The notes under the pieces were generated by a model. That model saw only the letters and a program-made list of their open reading frames with translations. It did not search any database and had not been told where the DNA came from. From Lenzites betulinus (lineage: Eukaryota > Basidiomycota > Agaricomycetes > Polyporales > Polyporaceae): a stretch of DNA of 64,000 bases. This document shows positions 34,622 through 46,320 of the stretch, piece after piece (positions within the stretch are counted from its first letter, which is position 1; the number at the start of each line of letters is the position of its first letter). Where the stretch lies: positions 248,001 to 312,000 of the forward strand of contig JABYQU010000009.1 in the NCBI GenBank assembly GCA_022264855.1, written 5' to 3'. The position numbers and the translations under genes were made by a program.

Positions 34622-37600
34622 GATTGGCGACTGGTACCCCGAGAGAAATATCTTCCAAATACTGATCGCTATCAATTCTGGTAAGATATCCATGCAGCTA
34701 CGCCCTAGTAGAGAATTAAATTCACGAACTGGGCGCGTTCGCAGGCCCGCGCTTCGCTCTCGTTGCTCTGCAGTACTACCTGCACCGCAACCCGCACTCG
34801 AGCATCCCGGGATTCCTATTCCTCGTTGGTGTCCTCCGCACTCTCTCGTGCGGCGGCTGGGTGTATATTACGTCTTCCGACGACCATGATGCCCACGACG
34901 TCTTGATGATTGCATATATTGTGCTCAATATACCCTGGATGTTCGGCTCTACAGCTTGTACGCCCGTCAGTCATGTTGCATCTAGACGCAGAAGGTGAGC
35001 TCGTTAGTTTGTACATTCGGCGAACGCCTATTGACCTACCAAACAGGCGTTTGGCGTCATATACGTGAGCCCCTCATTCCTGGAAACTGTGGGACAAGTT
35101 ATTGATCCAGTTCCATCAGGTTCTTTGCAGCTCTCGTGCCCATGGTATATTTCTTTATACAGCACAAGGTTCACCGAGTCCCCGGAGGTGGGATCCGAGC
35201 TTGTTCTGAGACGTTTGCGGATGCGCTGACTAGCTTGCACTTGCAGCATACACCCGGTACAGTTTCTTCGAATGGAGCCTCATTTTCTTGGATGTGTTGT
35301 ACGATTCCTCGGCGGAGCTCGACTTCAAGGCAGCCGACCTGAAGGTGAGCGGGAATTCCCCTGCAATATGCGTCTATTACTAGTTCAATACGCACCCCTA
35401 GATCACAGTGGGCACGTTAGTTGGCGGGCAGTCAGAAGCAGATAAAATGTACCAGCAGCTTCGCCGTCTTGCATGAGTGTCACAAACTGAGACGTAGTCT
35501 GTAGAGTCGCATCAACGGCATCAGGCGCAGCATCCCCTCTGCCTCCGGTAAATGAGAAAGACGCAAAGCAAGCCGGCAGTAAGCCGGCGGACGCAGCACT
35601 CGTCCTCCCCACCGCCGTGCAGCCCCCGTCCGTGTTCATGCGTGCACGGCCGGCGATCGCCTTTGCCAGCGACGTGTATCTCTGTACGTCGTGCCCCGGC
35701 GCATCCGCCCTCCGCAGCCCGCTGACCCCTCCGCGCCCGGCGGCGCCGCAGCGTACATATTCTGGTCTGTGTACACCGCGCTCATGCCCACGCTCTTCTA
35801 CTTCTCCGTGTGGGAGCTCGGGTTCGCCGGACACAAGCTCGCGCTGCTCGCCACGCTCGCCCCAGCGGTGCTGGGAATCCCGCCCCTGTGGGGGTGGGCG
35901 GCGGTGCGCGAGGGACGCGCAATCCTGCACGGGCTCATGCTCGTCGGGCTCGCGGTGTACGTTGTGCCGAGCCCCCTTGGGAGGCTGTTCCTGGTCGCGT
36001 TTGCGAGCGCGAACGCGGTGGTCGGGGCGACAGTGGATTGGCTGGGGGGCGAGGGCAAGGACGTGGTGTACCAGGCGATAGGTGCGTGATCGCGCTCCGT
36101 TGTGGCGGGTGTATGTGGGCGCTGACGCGAGCGGTAGTGGCGGGTTTGGGCTTCCTCGTGTCGTCGCTGTCGAAGCACGCGAACCACACCAACAACCCAG
36201 GTGCGTTCGTGCGTGTCTTGCATCTGGCGTAGTAGCTGAATCGCCCCGACGCACGGCGCAGTGTGGCCATTTGTCGACGGCCGGTCGGGCGGGTATAACA
36301 AGACGGGCATTGCGCTCGCGCTACTCGCTATCCTCGAGTTTGCCTCGCGGCCCCCTCTCCCTCCCCCGCCCCCAAGTTGCATGCAACTAAGCCTCCTGCA
36401 TCTACATCATCCCACCACTGGCTCCCCGCATCCCTGGCGCTCGGCGCGCTCCTGTTCTCGTTGCACGCGCTCCTCGCGGACGCGAGCACGCTCATTGCGT
36501 GGTCCTGGACTGGATATCCTATCCGCGGGCCCGTGCCCGCCGTGCACGGCTCACTCACCCACGTCGCGCAGGTGCTCGGGCTGGGGCTCGCCGCGTGTCT
36601 CCCTAATGGCGCGCGCGGCCACCCGCTGTGGCTCGCTGGCGGGGCGCCAGTGCGTATGCGGTGTACGCGTACAGAGACTGGGCGGGGTATGCAGGCGGCC
36701 TGGGACTCGCGGCGTTCTTGATGGGCGCGATTCCGACGGTGTGGGCGCGCGCGGCGGAGGCGGGGAGGGGGCGGGAGGCGCGGACGATGGCTGTTGCGTG
36801 TCTGGTCGTCATTGTGTACGACGTCGCGAGCACGTTCACGGTCGCGTATGCGTTCGTGCCGGGCGGGGACATCTTCAGGGAGCGCACGGATCTGTGAGTG
36901 CACTCGATACGGCTGTGGTGATGCCGTGCTCACGATCGCTCTAGGGTGCTCATTTCACAAGTCGCACTCATCGCGCTCGCGTTCGACTGGCGCCTTCCCC
37001 GCCGCGTTGCCTCTCCCACCAGTGCTGCCGCCGCGAGCCTGTCCCGCGCGGCGCACTACAAGGTGCAGTATATGCTCGTGCTGCTGGCCGCGCTCTCGCT
37101 CCTTTCGTCGCTCTGGCGCGCGAGCTGGCCGGCGGTGGTGCCGCGGCCGCACCGCGAGGCGGCGCGGATCGTGCGCGCGGGCATCTGGAAGGTGCATTTC
37201 GGGATCGACAATGAGGAAAGGGACAGCCAGCGGCGGATGCGCGATCTGATCAAGTGCGTCTCTTGTTCGTCGGTTGGGGTGTGTTTGGAGCGGAACGCTG
37301 ACGAGGGGCAGGGATATGGAGCTCGACGTCGTGGGGCTGTTGGAGACGGACCTGCATGTGAGTGTCTGCACGAGATGAGCAGAGGATATGGGCTGATGAC
37401 TGGGCACTTGTAGCGGATTCCTTTCGGGAACAGGGATCTGTGAGTGTTGCTGTGTGTGCCGTTGGCGAGCGGACTGACCGTTGCCGCTTAGCACGCGCGT
37501 CATCGCGGAGGAACTTGGCTATGTACGTTTCTGACATCGCTCTGGCTCTCCGGCTCGAACCTGGGTCGCTTATATTCGACTTATCAACAGTACGTGGACA

Positions 37601-38481
37601 TTGGCCCTGGCACGAACCAACACACGTGGGGCACCGTCCTGCTGTCCAAGTTCCCGATCCTGAACTCGACGCACCACCTGCTCCCGTCCCCGGACGGCGA
37701 GCTTGCGCCCGCGATCGAGGCCGTGCTCGACATGTTCGGCACGGAGGTGACCGTCGTCGTGTCCCACAACGGCCAAGGCAAGCCTTGCCCAATGTCTTTG
37801 CCTCTGCGTCCGACGCTGATGTGGAGTCCTTCGCAGCCGCTCGACCGCGAGCTGCAGTCGACGGAGCTCGCGCGGATCATGGCCGAGGCGGACCCGCGCC
37901 CGGTCATCTTCCTCGGGTACGTCGTCACGAAGCCGCTCGCGCCGCGCCCGGCGCCGTACGAGATCATGGTCGCGGACGGGCGCGTGCACGACATCGACGC
38001 GGACGACTACGACCGGTGGTGCGTGATTCCCTTGCCCTCTCGTTTGATGTCTGCGGGCTCACCGAGGGGTCGCGGCGGCGCGCAGGTGCGAGTACATATT
38101 TTACCGCGGGCTCTACCGCACGGCGTACGCCCGGGTCTCGCGCAGCACGATCACGGACACGGAGATGCAGATTGGGCAGTTCGTCGTGCCCCGACGCGGC
38201 GCGGGCATCGTGGACGACAGCCAGGAGGCGCGCTACATGCGCGCGTGGAAGGAGGAGCTGCCTGTGGACCACGTAAGTGTGCACTCCTTATGCGTGTCTC
38301 ACCGACTGACAACGGCGGTAGTGGTTCCCGATGGAGTACTATGAGCAGAATGGCGGGATGAGAGGCCATTTCTACCATGTGTTCGGCACGGTGAGCGCAC
38401 CTTCTTGGTATCTACCTGACCGTGCACTGAATGCGTGTTCAGCCGCTGTATTACAAGATCCCCGAGGGGACGCAGGTGTAA
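34622..38481 (+). CDS. CWH43: Cwh43: multispanning N-terminal part plus exonuclease/endonucl./phosphatase-like C-terminal domain
   Basis: Recovered exons: 34622-34680, 34745-34994, 35047-35064, 35120-35187, 35247-35344, 35402-35415, 35505-35683, 35752-36081, 36138-36200, 36262-36893, 36945-37253, 37312-37357, 37414-37439, 37492-37522, 37591-38018, 38086-38272, 38322-38390 and 38443-38481. Cwh43 remodels GPI anchors to ceramide types in the ER/Golgi. Visible landmarks are [53 protein letters not shown], many hydrophobic spans, [16 protein letters not shown], and the C-terminal [20 protein letters not shown] and ELPVDHWFPMEYY. The first exon is not found. Exon 36262-36893 needs two one-base corrections, near 36345-36375 and 36640-36650, to keep the conserved frame; both lie in GC-rich tracts. 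Exons of 14, 18, 26 and 31 nt occur. Confidence 0.88.
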
Positions 38482-38544
38482 GCATAGCGGCAGCACGTTG
38501 CCTGTCCTGTAATGTCCTTTTGCTGTATATACTAGTGTTGTAAA

Positions 38545-41412
38545 CTACCTTGTTGTACCTTGTACGTGATTAAGCAGACCGTCACCCTCAGCGTCTTCGT
38601 TGTCATCACTCCCAGGCTCAGATTGGTCTTTGCCTTCTGTTGAGCCGCCGTCCTCGCCGCTTCCGCTCGCAGTGTCCTCTTCGCCTTCTTCCTCTTCGCT
38701 GTCGCTCTCGCTCTCGTCTTCCTCCTCGGCGTCTTCGTAAAACTTGTCCAGGTCCATGTACGCAGCCTTGCCGCCCTCCTGCCGCGTGATCGAGCCCGCG
38801 GGGGACACACCGCACGTGGGCGTGAGGACAACCGGCGACGCACGACTGGACGGGCCGATCGAACGAGCGGCAGAGGAGGACTGGGAGACGTACACCGGGG
38901 CCTGCGGCATGTCCGCCTCGGTATCCCGCAGGGACGAGTCGATGCCTTCCTCCAGCCAGTCCGGGAGGTACCCGTCACCGCCAGTCCAGCGTCCAGTGAG
39001 AGCAGCTAGGGAACCGAACCGTCCGTGGTCGTCCTCTGCGGATATATGTGAGCGAACGGTGCGGTAGAGCAGGCGCTGTAGAAGGAAAGCTTACCGCCCT
39101 TGGCGATGTCCTCATCTGGACTTGCCTTTCCTTCAAACAGAACGACCTTGATTTGCTCTCGGCGGAGGACGACGCCGCCGACGTCCTCGTGGTCCGAGTC
39201 GGCTTCGCCGTATAGACCAGCAGTCACGCTGGACAGGAGCGCCCGGTACATGCGCGCGCGGTCACGCACGTCGTAGTTGGGCTCATACTGCGCGAGTGAG
39301 CACACGTAACGATATAGAAGCCCGATCGTCCGGTTGGTCGGGCACAACACAAGGAGCTTCGCCGCAAGCGTGACAATTTGTAATTTTACGACGGGGGTCT
39401 GCTCGAGAGTCAGGGCGCGAAATGAAGAGCTAAAGGGGAAGGAAAGCTTCACCTCCTGGATGAATGACTTTGCCATCTTACGTAGAACATCTGGCGCCCA
39501 CGGAGCGATACCCTCGGGCCCTGCAGATGTAGTCCCGTTTTCTGCAGGAGCCGGGGAGGCGGCATACTGTCCTACCAACCAGACCACGCACGCTCGCGCT
39601 TTGGGGTGGCGAATGTCGTCGATTCGGCGGGCGAGACGGGAGATGATCTCCAGCGGAGAGAAGATTTGTGGTGGTAGCCCGCCGGCGGCGATGACATTCT
39701 GCTGCTGCTGTATGCGGATTTGTACGAGCGACTTCAAAACGAGGACGGCATTGGCAACGATCACATCTGTCGTACTAACGTGAGCGATGACGCAGAATGT
39801 GTACCGCGGTAATATTTACCATGCTTGCTCTGGATGAATGCCATTAGGGCCGTTAAGCATTGCTGTGTCACCTCTGGAATAATGCGCGCGATGTACCCAA
39901 TTGCTTGGATCGCTTCTGCAACCAAATCGTCGTCTGCATCGTCTGCGTAGCACTGCAGAATTCGTTAGTTTATCATAGGTTGTACTTGGACATGACTCAC
40001 GATAAACTCTCGGAGAAGAGATGGATAGTTCTCCACATTGATCACAAAGCGGAGAAAGTGCACTTTGTCCTTCTTCACTTGTCGTGGATCGTCTGCGCGT
40101 ACCAGGAACTGCGTGTAAGATTTCGCTAACACCTCCTAGAAATCGATGGGGCGCATACGGTGAGCACGCTACCACGCACACTATAAAGGCAACTCACAGA
40201 GTGACGAGGAAATCAAAACGAGGTTGGTGAGGACTACACGTTCAATCTCACGAGATACGTGCAGTAAGCGCAGCAGCGGCGGGACCATTTTTTGGCAGAT
40301 CAGACGGTGGTCCAAGGTAGTAGAATGCCCGTGCGACACCGAGGACAACCTGGAGAATCATGAATGAGGGCTCTGCTAGGTCGCTGTCCCCATTTACCTA
40401 CAGCCGGGTTTTGCGACTGAAACAGTGGCTCGACCGATGTCAGCAATAGCGTTAGGTCGCTGTCGACCTCGAATGGTGTCGTTGCATTCGCGTCCCTCGA
40501 GGGTATAGGTCGCGGCAGCATGACGCGTGTATACCGCACGAGTAGGTTGAGGAGGTCGACTTGGCCCCATTCGTCCATGTCGATGAGCGTTCTACATAGC
40601 CGCCGGTAATGTTGGTGCAGCAGGTCCAGCCGTGTCGGGCATACTGCATCCAATGCGATGGCCACACTGACGATGGAGAGCAGGGACTGGTCTTTCAGCA
40701 GCGTGGATATGATCCTGATGAGCTCGGGCTGGTGGGTGGAGTCTAAGCTGCGCCGAGTGAGCGTGCGTGCAAAGGATGGTGGGCACACGGCGGACTGACT
40801 GATATATCTTCGGGATGGCGAGCGCGGCTGCCTTGCGCACATACGGGCTGATGTCTGCCGCGCACTTCTTGATAGCGAGGACGACTATGCTGCCGATCAT
40901 GGGGACCTTAATGCCCGAGAGGACGCGGAGGGCCATGGCACGAATGAGCGGGTTGGGGTCGGACAAGTCTTTCTGGAAGGTGTTGATTGGGAGGAGCGCG
41001 AGGTCGGGCTCTTGTTCGGCGTAACGGAGGAGGTAGATGTACACGAGCTTGCGGATCTCGAGGTTGTGCGAAGCGACGTTCTTGACGACTTGCGCGAAAA
41101 ACTCGGAGACGTTGCGGCCTCTCGAGATGAGCTGCGGAGAGACCATGGATGTGAGCAGGGAATGTGTGCGTTCACATATGCTCGCGGACGTGCTGCAATG
41201 AGCCTCTTCATTGCCTCGAGCTTTTCCCTATCACTGCTAGAATCGAGCTGCTTTGCAATATTCTTCACTTTCTCCTCCGGGTTGTCGAGGAAGGCTGAGC
41301 CAGAGCCCCGTGCGATCGCGAGGTCCCTTGTGTGCTCCGAGAAAGTCTCCTGCAAGCGCATACCCAGTCTAGACGCGTTTTCAGCAAGCATGTTGAGATT
41401 CACCGCGGCCAT
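38545..41412 (-). CDS. APL6: AP-3 adaptor complex subunit beta
   Basis: Nine exons: 41412-41194, 41131-40800, 40747-40402, 40349-40198, 40135-40001, 39952-39820, 39766-39453, 39398-39095 and 39035-38545, giving about 808 aa. The N-terminal adaptin trunk is clear ([76 protein letters not shown]). After the trunk comes an acidic Ser/Glu-rich hinge ([19 protein letters not shown]), typical of AP-3 beta; there is no appended ear domain. AP-3 sorts cargo from endosome/Golgi to the vacuole. Intron 1 (41193-41132) uses a GC donor (GCACGT). Exon 4 contains a run of six A (plus-strand T at 40288-40293) where five restore the [20 protein letters not shown] frame, and its 3' splice phase is also off, so this exon is doubtful. 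The stop lies 63 nt from the CWH43 stop (convergent genes). Confidence 0.9.
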
Positions 41413-41555
41413 GATGTGTGGACGGTATCACAGGGAGTGTTATGGCGCATGAGATGGGCGTAGAGAGCAGACCGCGGAGAGCGCGTCCATCTCTCGAGCG
41501 CCCATAACGTAGTGTCTGCTACGGAGCTGGCGGGCCGTTCGGTCCGCACCCCTGT
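41413..41555. other. Upstream region of APL6
   Basis: Short leader/promoter of APL6, cut off by the start of the partial lipocalin-like copy. Confidence 0.4.
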
Positions 41556-41608
41556 AGAATGAGTGACGTGCCTATTCAGATCCCAAATATGTGTGGTCAG
41601 ATCGACCC
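41556..41608 (-). pseudogene. Partial lipocalin-like gene copy, part 1 (exon 2 start and intron 1)
   Basis: These bases match 23283-23334 (GTGACGTGCCTATTCAGATCCC and GGTCAG-ATCGACCC), the beginning of exon 2 and part of intron 1 of the lipocalin-like gene on the minus strand. The last 8 bases (41601-41608, ATCGACCC) are the left target duplication of the KDZ transposon. The rest of the copy resumes at 54866. Confidence 0.85.
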
Positions 41609-42104
41609 CACCTGATCATCACAGATAACCCGGCTAATACACTTGTCATAGTACCCCCCTTTGACAAGCTAATACGCTCCGAATGCCGTGCAGCGTCATA
41701 CTGCCAGTATAACGGCGTACTGCCGCCATCCCTTCCCTCGTTGAGTAATGTATCCCTCTCCCCAAATGCAGTAGTTTGGCATAGTGCCGCTGATTACTAG
41801 ATCTACTAGATCTCTGCTGATAAGATCATTCCCGCCGGCGTTGAGTACGCCACGCGCCTCTCCCCGCCGGCGCTACAGCTCCACGCGGCGCCGCCACTGT
41901 TGCTCACTGTTGCCGACGACGTCGGCGCTGTTCCCCCCGTCCCTCCCGCCCACCTTGTCCGTTCTGTCTCGTTCTTTTTCCATTGTAACGCTATAGTATG
42001 CGCGAGTAATAATGTACTATACATTGCGCTAACCGGGACACTCTATACGGTTCGCCTGCGACTTGTCTGTTTTGGGGGAACACGCGTCTATTAATATGTA
42101 ACCC
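41609..42104 (+). repeat. Left terminal inverted repeat of the KDZ transposon
   Basis: These 496 bp are matched by the reverse complement of 54370-54865, with only about half a dozen differences by eye. The repeat includes tandem TACTAGATC words near 41797-41815 and ends inward at GTAACCC. It contains CATCACAGA, the same 9-mer that forms the tips of the 1.1-kb element at 23870. Confidence 0.93.
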
Positions 42105-42195
42105 GCATTCACCCGCCCTTGCCCGACCTTGCCCGCCAGCCCGCCCTTGCCCGCCCCACTCCTGCCCCGCCGCCAGCCCGCCGCGTTGGTGCACA
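42105..42195 (+). repeat. GC-rich subterminal minisatellite, left side
   Basis: Degenerate CCCGCCCTTG / CCCGCCAG units directly follow the left terminal repeat. The right terminal repeat is bordered by a longer array of related CCCGCCTG units (as GGCGGGCAGGC on the plus strand), so the arrangement is symmetrical. Confidence 0.7.
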
Positions 42196-42459
42196 TTGAA
42201 CCCCTGCTCGCACATATCACGTCGCCCGACGCGTGGGGCGGCACGGCGGGAGACTCGCCAGGCACATCGAGCGGGCGGCAGATCGTAGCCTCGTGGAAGA
42301 CCGAAGTGCACGTGATGGGTTTGTTGTGAGAGTTTCTAGCGCCTATTGACTTGTCGTCTCATCGTGTCGTCCCTCTCCCAGCTCTACCCTACGGCTCTGC
42401 TAGTGCCCTTCACATCTACGCTACACTCATTTAATTCTAGGGTGACCTTCCCATCTCCC
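42196..42459. other. Leader region of the KDZ transposase gene
   Basis: Between the minisatellite and the transposase ATG I see no other gene. It presumably holds the transposase promoter. Confidence 0.4.
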
Positions 42460-45400
42460 ATGGGCAACTCACGAGCCCGCACGACGAAGGCTGTGCGAAC
42501 CGCGGGACCTGCACCATACCGTCGTACGGATGGAGACGGGGGTCCCACCCGCAAGACGTTCCGCTCCCAGGTCGTTCGCACAGATGAGATAGCCCGACGG
42601 CATACCAAGGCTCTTCAGCAGTACGAGTTAAACTTATCCGGTGAGTTCACACATGGCGAATATCTGGACCCTTCAGCTGATCGTGCATAGGACTGGATGA
42701 GCAAACACTACGGGTACTCTCCGCCGCCCGTGGGGATGCTCCTTCGGACATACCGGCATCAAGTAGCGGGCAAGACATCGATGAGGACGGTTACAAGGAC
42801 ACGGGTCCCACCGAGCATCATGACGACAACGACGATGCATGGGAAGATATGGAAGACGGCGTTGAAGTCGAGGACAAGGAAATGGAGCATCTCCTGGAGT
42901 TTGCGTGCGTACTCTCTCTGTGCGTGATTTTATTGATCTATATCCCTTGTTGTCGCAGACATCGCTACCGCAAACGCTCCGATAAACGGACGTGGCGTCA
43001 GCGCGTCCAACGGCAAGATCACCACTGGAATGCTGTCATGCCACGACTCGTCGACGCCTACATAGGCTGGCGTTACACCCCCTCCACTTCTTCCAAACCT
43101 CCCGCCCATGGATCACTTCATGATGATGTAAGTGCGCCCCCGCAGGAGGATCCACGTCTCTCAGGCCCATCAACACAGGGGAGCAGATGTTCCTCACCGG
43201 CTGGTCCCCAGGGGGATGCGTCTACGGGGTCTCCCGCACCCGCCAGCCCCTCAAACCCCCTCAACGCGCCACCTGCGTCGACAGGAGTCACGGGTGAGTG
43301 TCGACGCCTCCAGCACAGGTCTGGCACGCCCTTACATTATACGCTGCCATCAGATACAGCGCCGAACACCTCGCAGACATTCTCCTTCGACATCGATGTC
43401 TTCGACATCCTCTCAACCTCTTCTCAGGCATCCATATCTTCAGATTCCGCGCTGTCAGTGGCCGAAGCTCTCGTCTCCAACGGCTATCTTGGGTCCACCC
43501 CGGTCACGCCGTCTCTCGCGATCTCGCTACACACCCTGGAGCTCCTCCGGCGCATTCGCTTATTCAAAGCCTCCTTCAGTCTTGAAGCCTTCGCAAAGCT
43601 CGTGTGCTACTACTACAGTGTAGGTATGGTGATCTCATGAGCATCTCCTCATCTGACGCCCTGCAGGTCCCCTATCAAAGGACCGTCCGCAACGCGATCT
43701 CCGACTCCTTCGACATCTACCTCGCCATCTTGCGCGCAGTGAGAAAACGTGTCATGGGGGCCTTGGGACGGGAATCTCCCGACTGGAGAGTATGCAATGC
43801 CTGTCCAGCGTGCTGCTACAAGGTGAGTCATGACGCCATCATCCGACTTACTGAAAATACTAATCATATTGAACCAGCTTGAAGGGGAACCCGCACAGTC
43901 CTTCTCCCGTCTATTCTGCATGGACGGGAACAACTCTCTCAAGCGTATGCGTCCACTCGGGGGCCGCAAGGTCGGCGACGACAGGGTGTTCACTGACAGT
44001 GACTACTACCTCCCCCAGGGGTTTGTCGACGCATACGCAAATGAGGTTCATTCAAAGGCAAAGCAGGCAGACCCCCGTCCCTCGTCACCTCATGTCATGG
44101 AACCCGATATGTCAGAACCTCGTCTGGACGTCGACGTTGATATGTCCGATGACACCGAAGCGCTCCCCTTGGGCCGTCCGTGCCTAGATGCGCCTTCCGC
44201 CCGGGATCACGCCGACCCCTCTCCCCCTGACTCTGATGTCCCGAGCTCTGCCCCCGCTATGGCCGTCTCTGCTGATCCAGGTACAGTCCCCGCCGAACCC
44301 GCCGTCGAGCACTCCGTCAGTGGGCCGCTGGCAATATCAGAGGTCGAGGCCCCGGAAGGTGATCCTACCGACGGCGATCCAGCCGTCACGACGTGTACGA
44401 AGAACTGGAAGGCCGCTCAATCAGACGACAAGAAACGTTCCTGGGACGTTTTTGAAGAGACAGGAGTGTTCGTGAGCGCGTGCCGCCACGGCTTGATACT
44501 GTGGATAATCGACATGGTGCGAAGCGGGGAGTTGTAAGTTATCTTGTCGTTGCTCGTACACTTTACTGATCACTGTCTTCAGAGCTCGGTACCCTCTCGC
44601 TACAATCGCCAAGGCCCTGGACGTCTTTGAGCACTGTACGATGTGCGGCTATGACGTGGGGTGTTCATTCCTCGCGATGATCCAAAGGAGCTCCCTTGGC
44701 AAGCGATTCAATGACGCGGGGTGTCGGATGTGCGTGAACGCATTCCACGGGTACTCGCATGAGTACTCATGCCAGGTCCAACACCATCCAAACTGTATCG
44801 AGGGGATGGGCCTTGAAGATCTCGAGACCATGGAACGGATCTTCAGCGCCTCGAACCAGCTAGCGCCCGTGATCCGTTACGCTTCAGCCTACCGTCGTCG
44901 GGTCTTGATCGATGCATTCTACCAGCAGTGGGATGAAGAGAAGTACCTCAATCTTGGGAAGATGCTGTTTGACAACTATCGGCAGGCTCTGGGGATTATA
45001 CGCGAGCAGGGTATCGTCGTCGCCGAGGCGATGAAGTCGCTCGGTCTGACGCCAGAAGACCTCGTCAAGTTTGCGGTTGAGGAACGTGCGTACCTGCGCT
45101 CCCTTGGCAATGAATCATCGCAAGACTTACACCAAATCGCGTACGTCGAGGGGCTGGAGGAGTTGCGGGCTATTTCGTGAGCTGAACATGTACGAGTATG
45201 TGCTAGTACTAACTTCGCGCTTAGTACTCAACTTGCAAGGGCAACAAGAAGCTTCCTTGCCGCCGATGGGGCCCCCGATCTCACATTCCTACCGCCTCAT
45301 GCGGGGCCTACGAACTACGAGGACGAGACGTCCCGAACGCGCAAGATCGAGACTAATCGGCGGTATCTGGACGCCCGTCGCAAGGTTCTCATGCTTGAGG

Positions 45401-46320
45401 TCGCTGACCTCGAGGTGCACTTAGGCATCACCGCTTCATGGCAGCCAGGTGATGCGGAGTACATACGCGTTGCGCAGTACGTTGCAACTCGCAAGTACCA
45501 GCGCGCGCTGTCGAATCTCCAGCGCCTTGTCGTCCAACGTCTTTTCGAACTACACAAGATGAACATCTCACAAACTGGTACGTCCGTATGTCAATGTCTC
45601 AACAACTGTAGCTTTCACTTACGTCTATCAGGGTACCGTATGCGGCGTCATATCGCGAAAAATATGCAGACGCGGTCGCGCGCCCTCCGGAACGCGATCC
45701 AGACGTACAACTCCGCTGCTGCCGCCCTTGACCCGCCTAGACCCAAGCTGGACTGGGACACGGTGTCGCACTATCATCTCCTGCAAGAGTTCGAGCTGTT
45801 GAACGATACACGAGCTGACGTCCGTGACAAGCCGTGGGCCCAGCCAGCCGTCCGCGAAACTGTGCGACGGGCGCGACGCGTTGCACGTGCTCACGAGGAG
45901 ATCGCGTCTGTAAACCTCGAGGCACAGCGTGTGCACACATCGATCCATGACGAGGAGAGAATGTTTGCACGCATCCTTGAACAACTTCGCAGTACTAACG
46001 ACATCGCGTACGGTGCTGTGCTTGAGTACACGACTCGCCGGCGTGCAGCCAGCGCTCACGTCCTGACATCGCTCAAGAAACTGTATGCTCTGGAGGGTTT
46101 TTCTGGCAACCCCACACCCGGTCGGCGTATGGGCACGCCTCCCACGCCTCCATTCGGCGGACATGGAGGAGCTATGCGAGAGCCTCGCGACATTGCGATG
46201 TCGGAGGCAACGGGTCAGAGTAGTGGTGTCGATGAAGCCGAAGAGGAGGATCTTGAGGACGATGATGTCCAAGGGGAGCTAACCACGTTGACGGACTTCT
46301 ATGGCACTTTGAGTCTGTAG
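42460..46320 (+). CDS. KDZ (Kyakuja-Dileera-Zisupton) transposase, full length
   Basis: Nine exons: 42460-42640, 42691-42904, 42959-43293, 43354-43619, 43667-43822, 43878-44533, 44583-45176, 45225-45577 and 45632-46320, giving 1147 aa with all phases consistent and no internal stop. The N-terminal part is acidic, followed by an RYRKRSDKRTWRQRVQRQDH helix. FDIDVFDILSTSSQ, NGYLGSTPVTPSLAISLHTL and ALGRESPDWRVCNACPACCY follow, with a CxxC pair. The RNase H-like core shows the conserved MDGNNSLKR (Asp near 400), GYDVGCSFL (near 622), HHPNCIEGMGLEDLE (catalytic Glu region near 667) and VIRYASAYRRRVLIDAFYQQ. The C terminus is a long helical region (VRETVRRARRVARAHEEIAS) and an acidic tail. It should catalyse cut-and-paste movement of the 41609-54865 element. 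Confidence 0.96.

Noticed and set aside
35403..36254. Minus-strand frame of 283 codons
   Set aside because: Overlaps conserved CWH43 exons on the other strand and has no family features.
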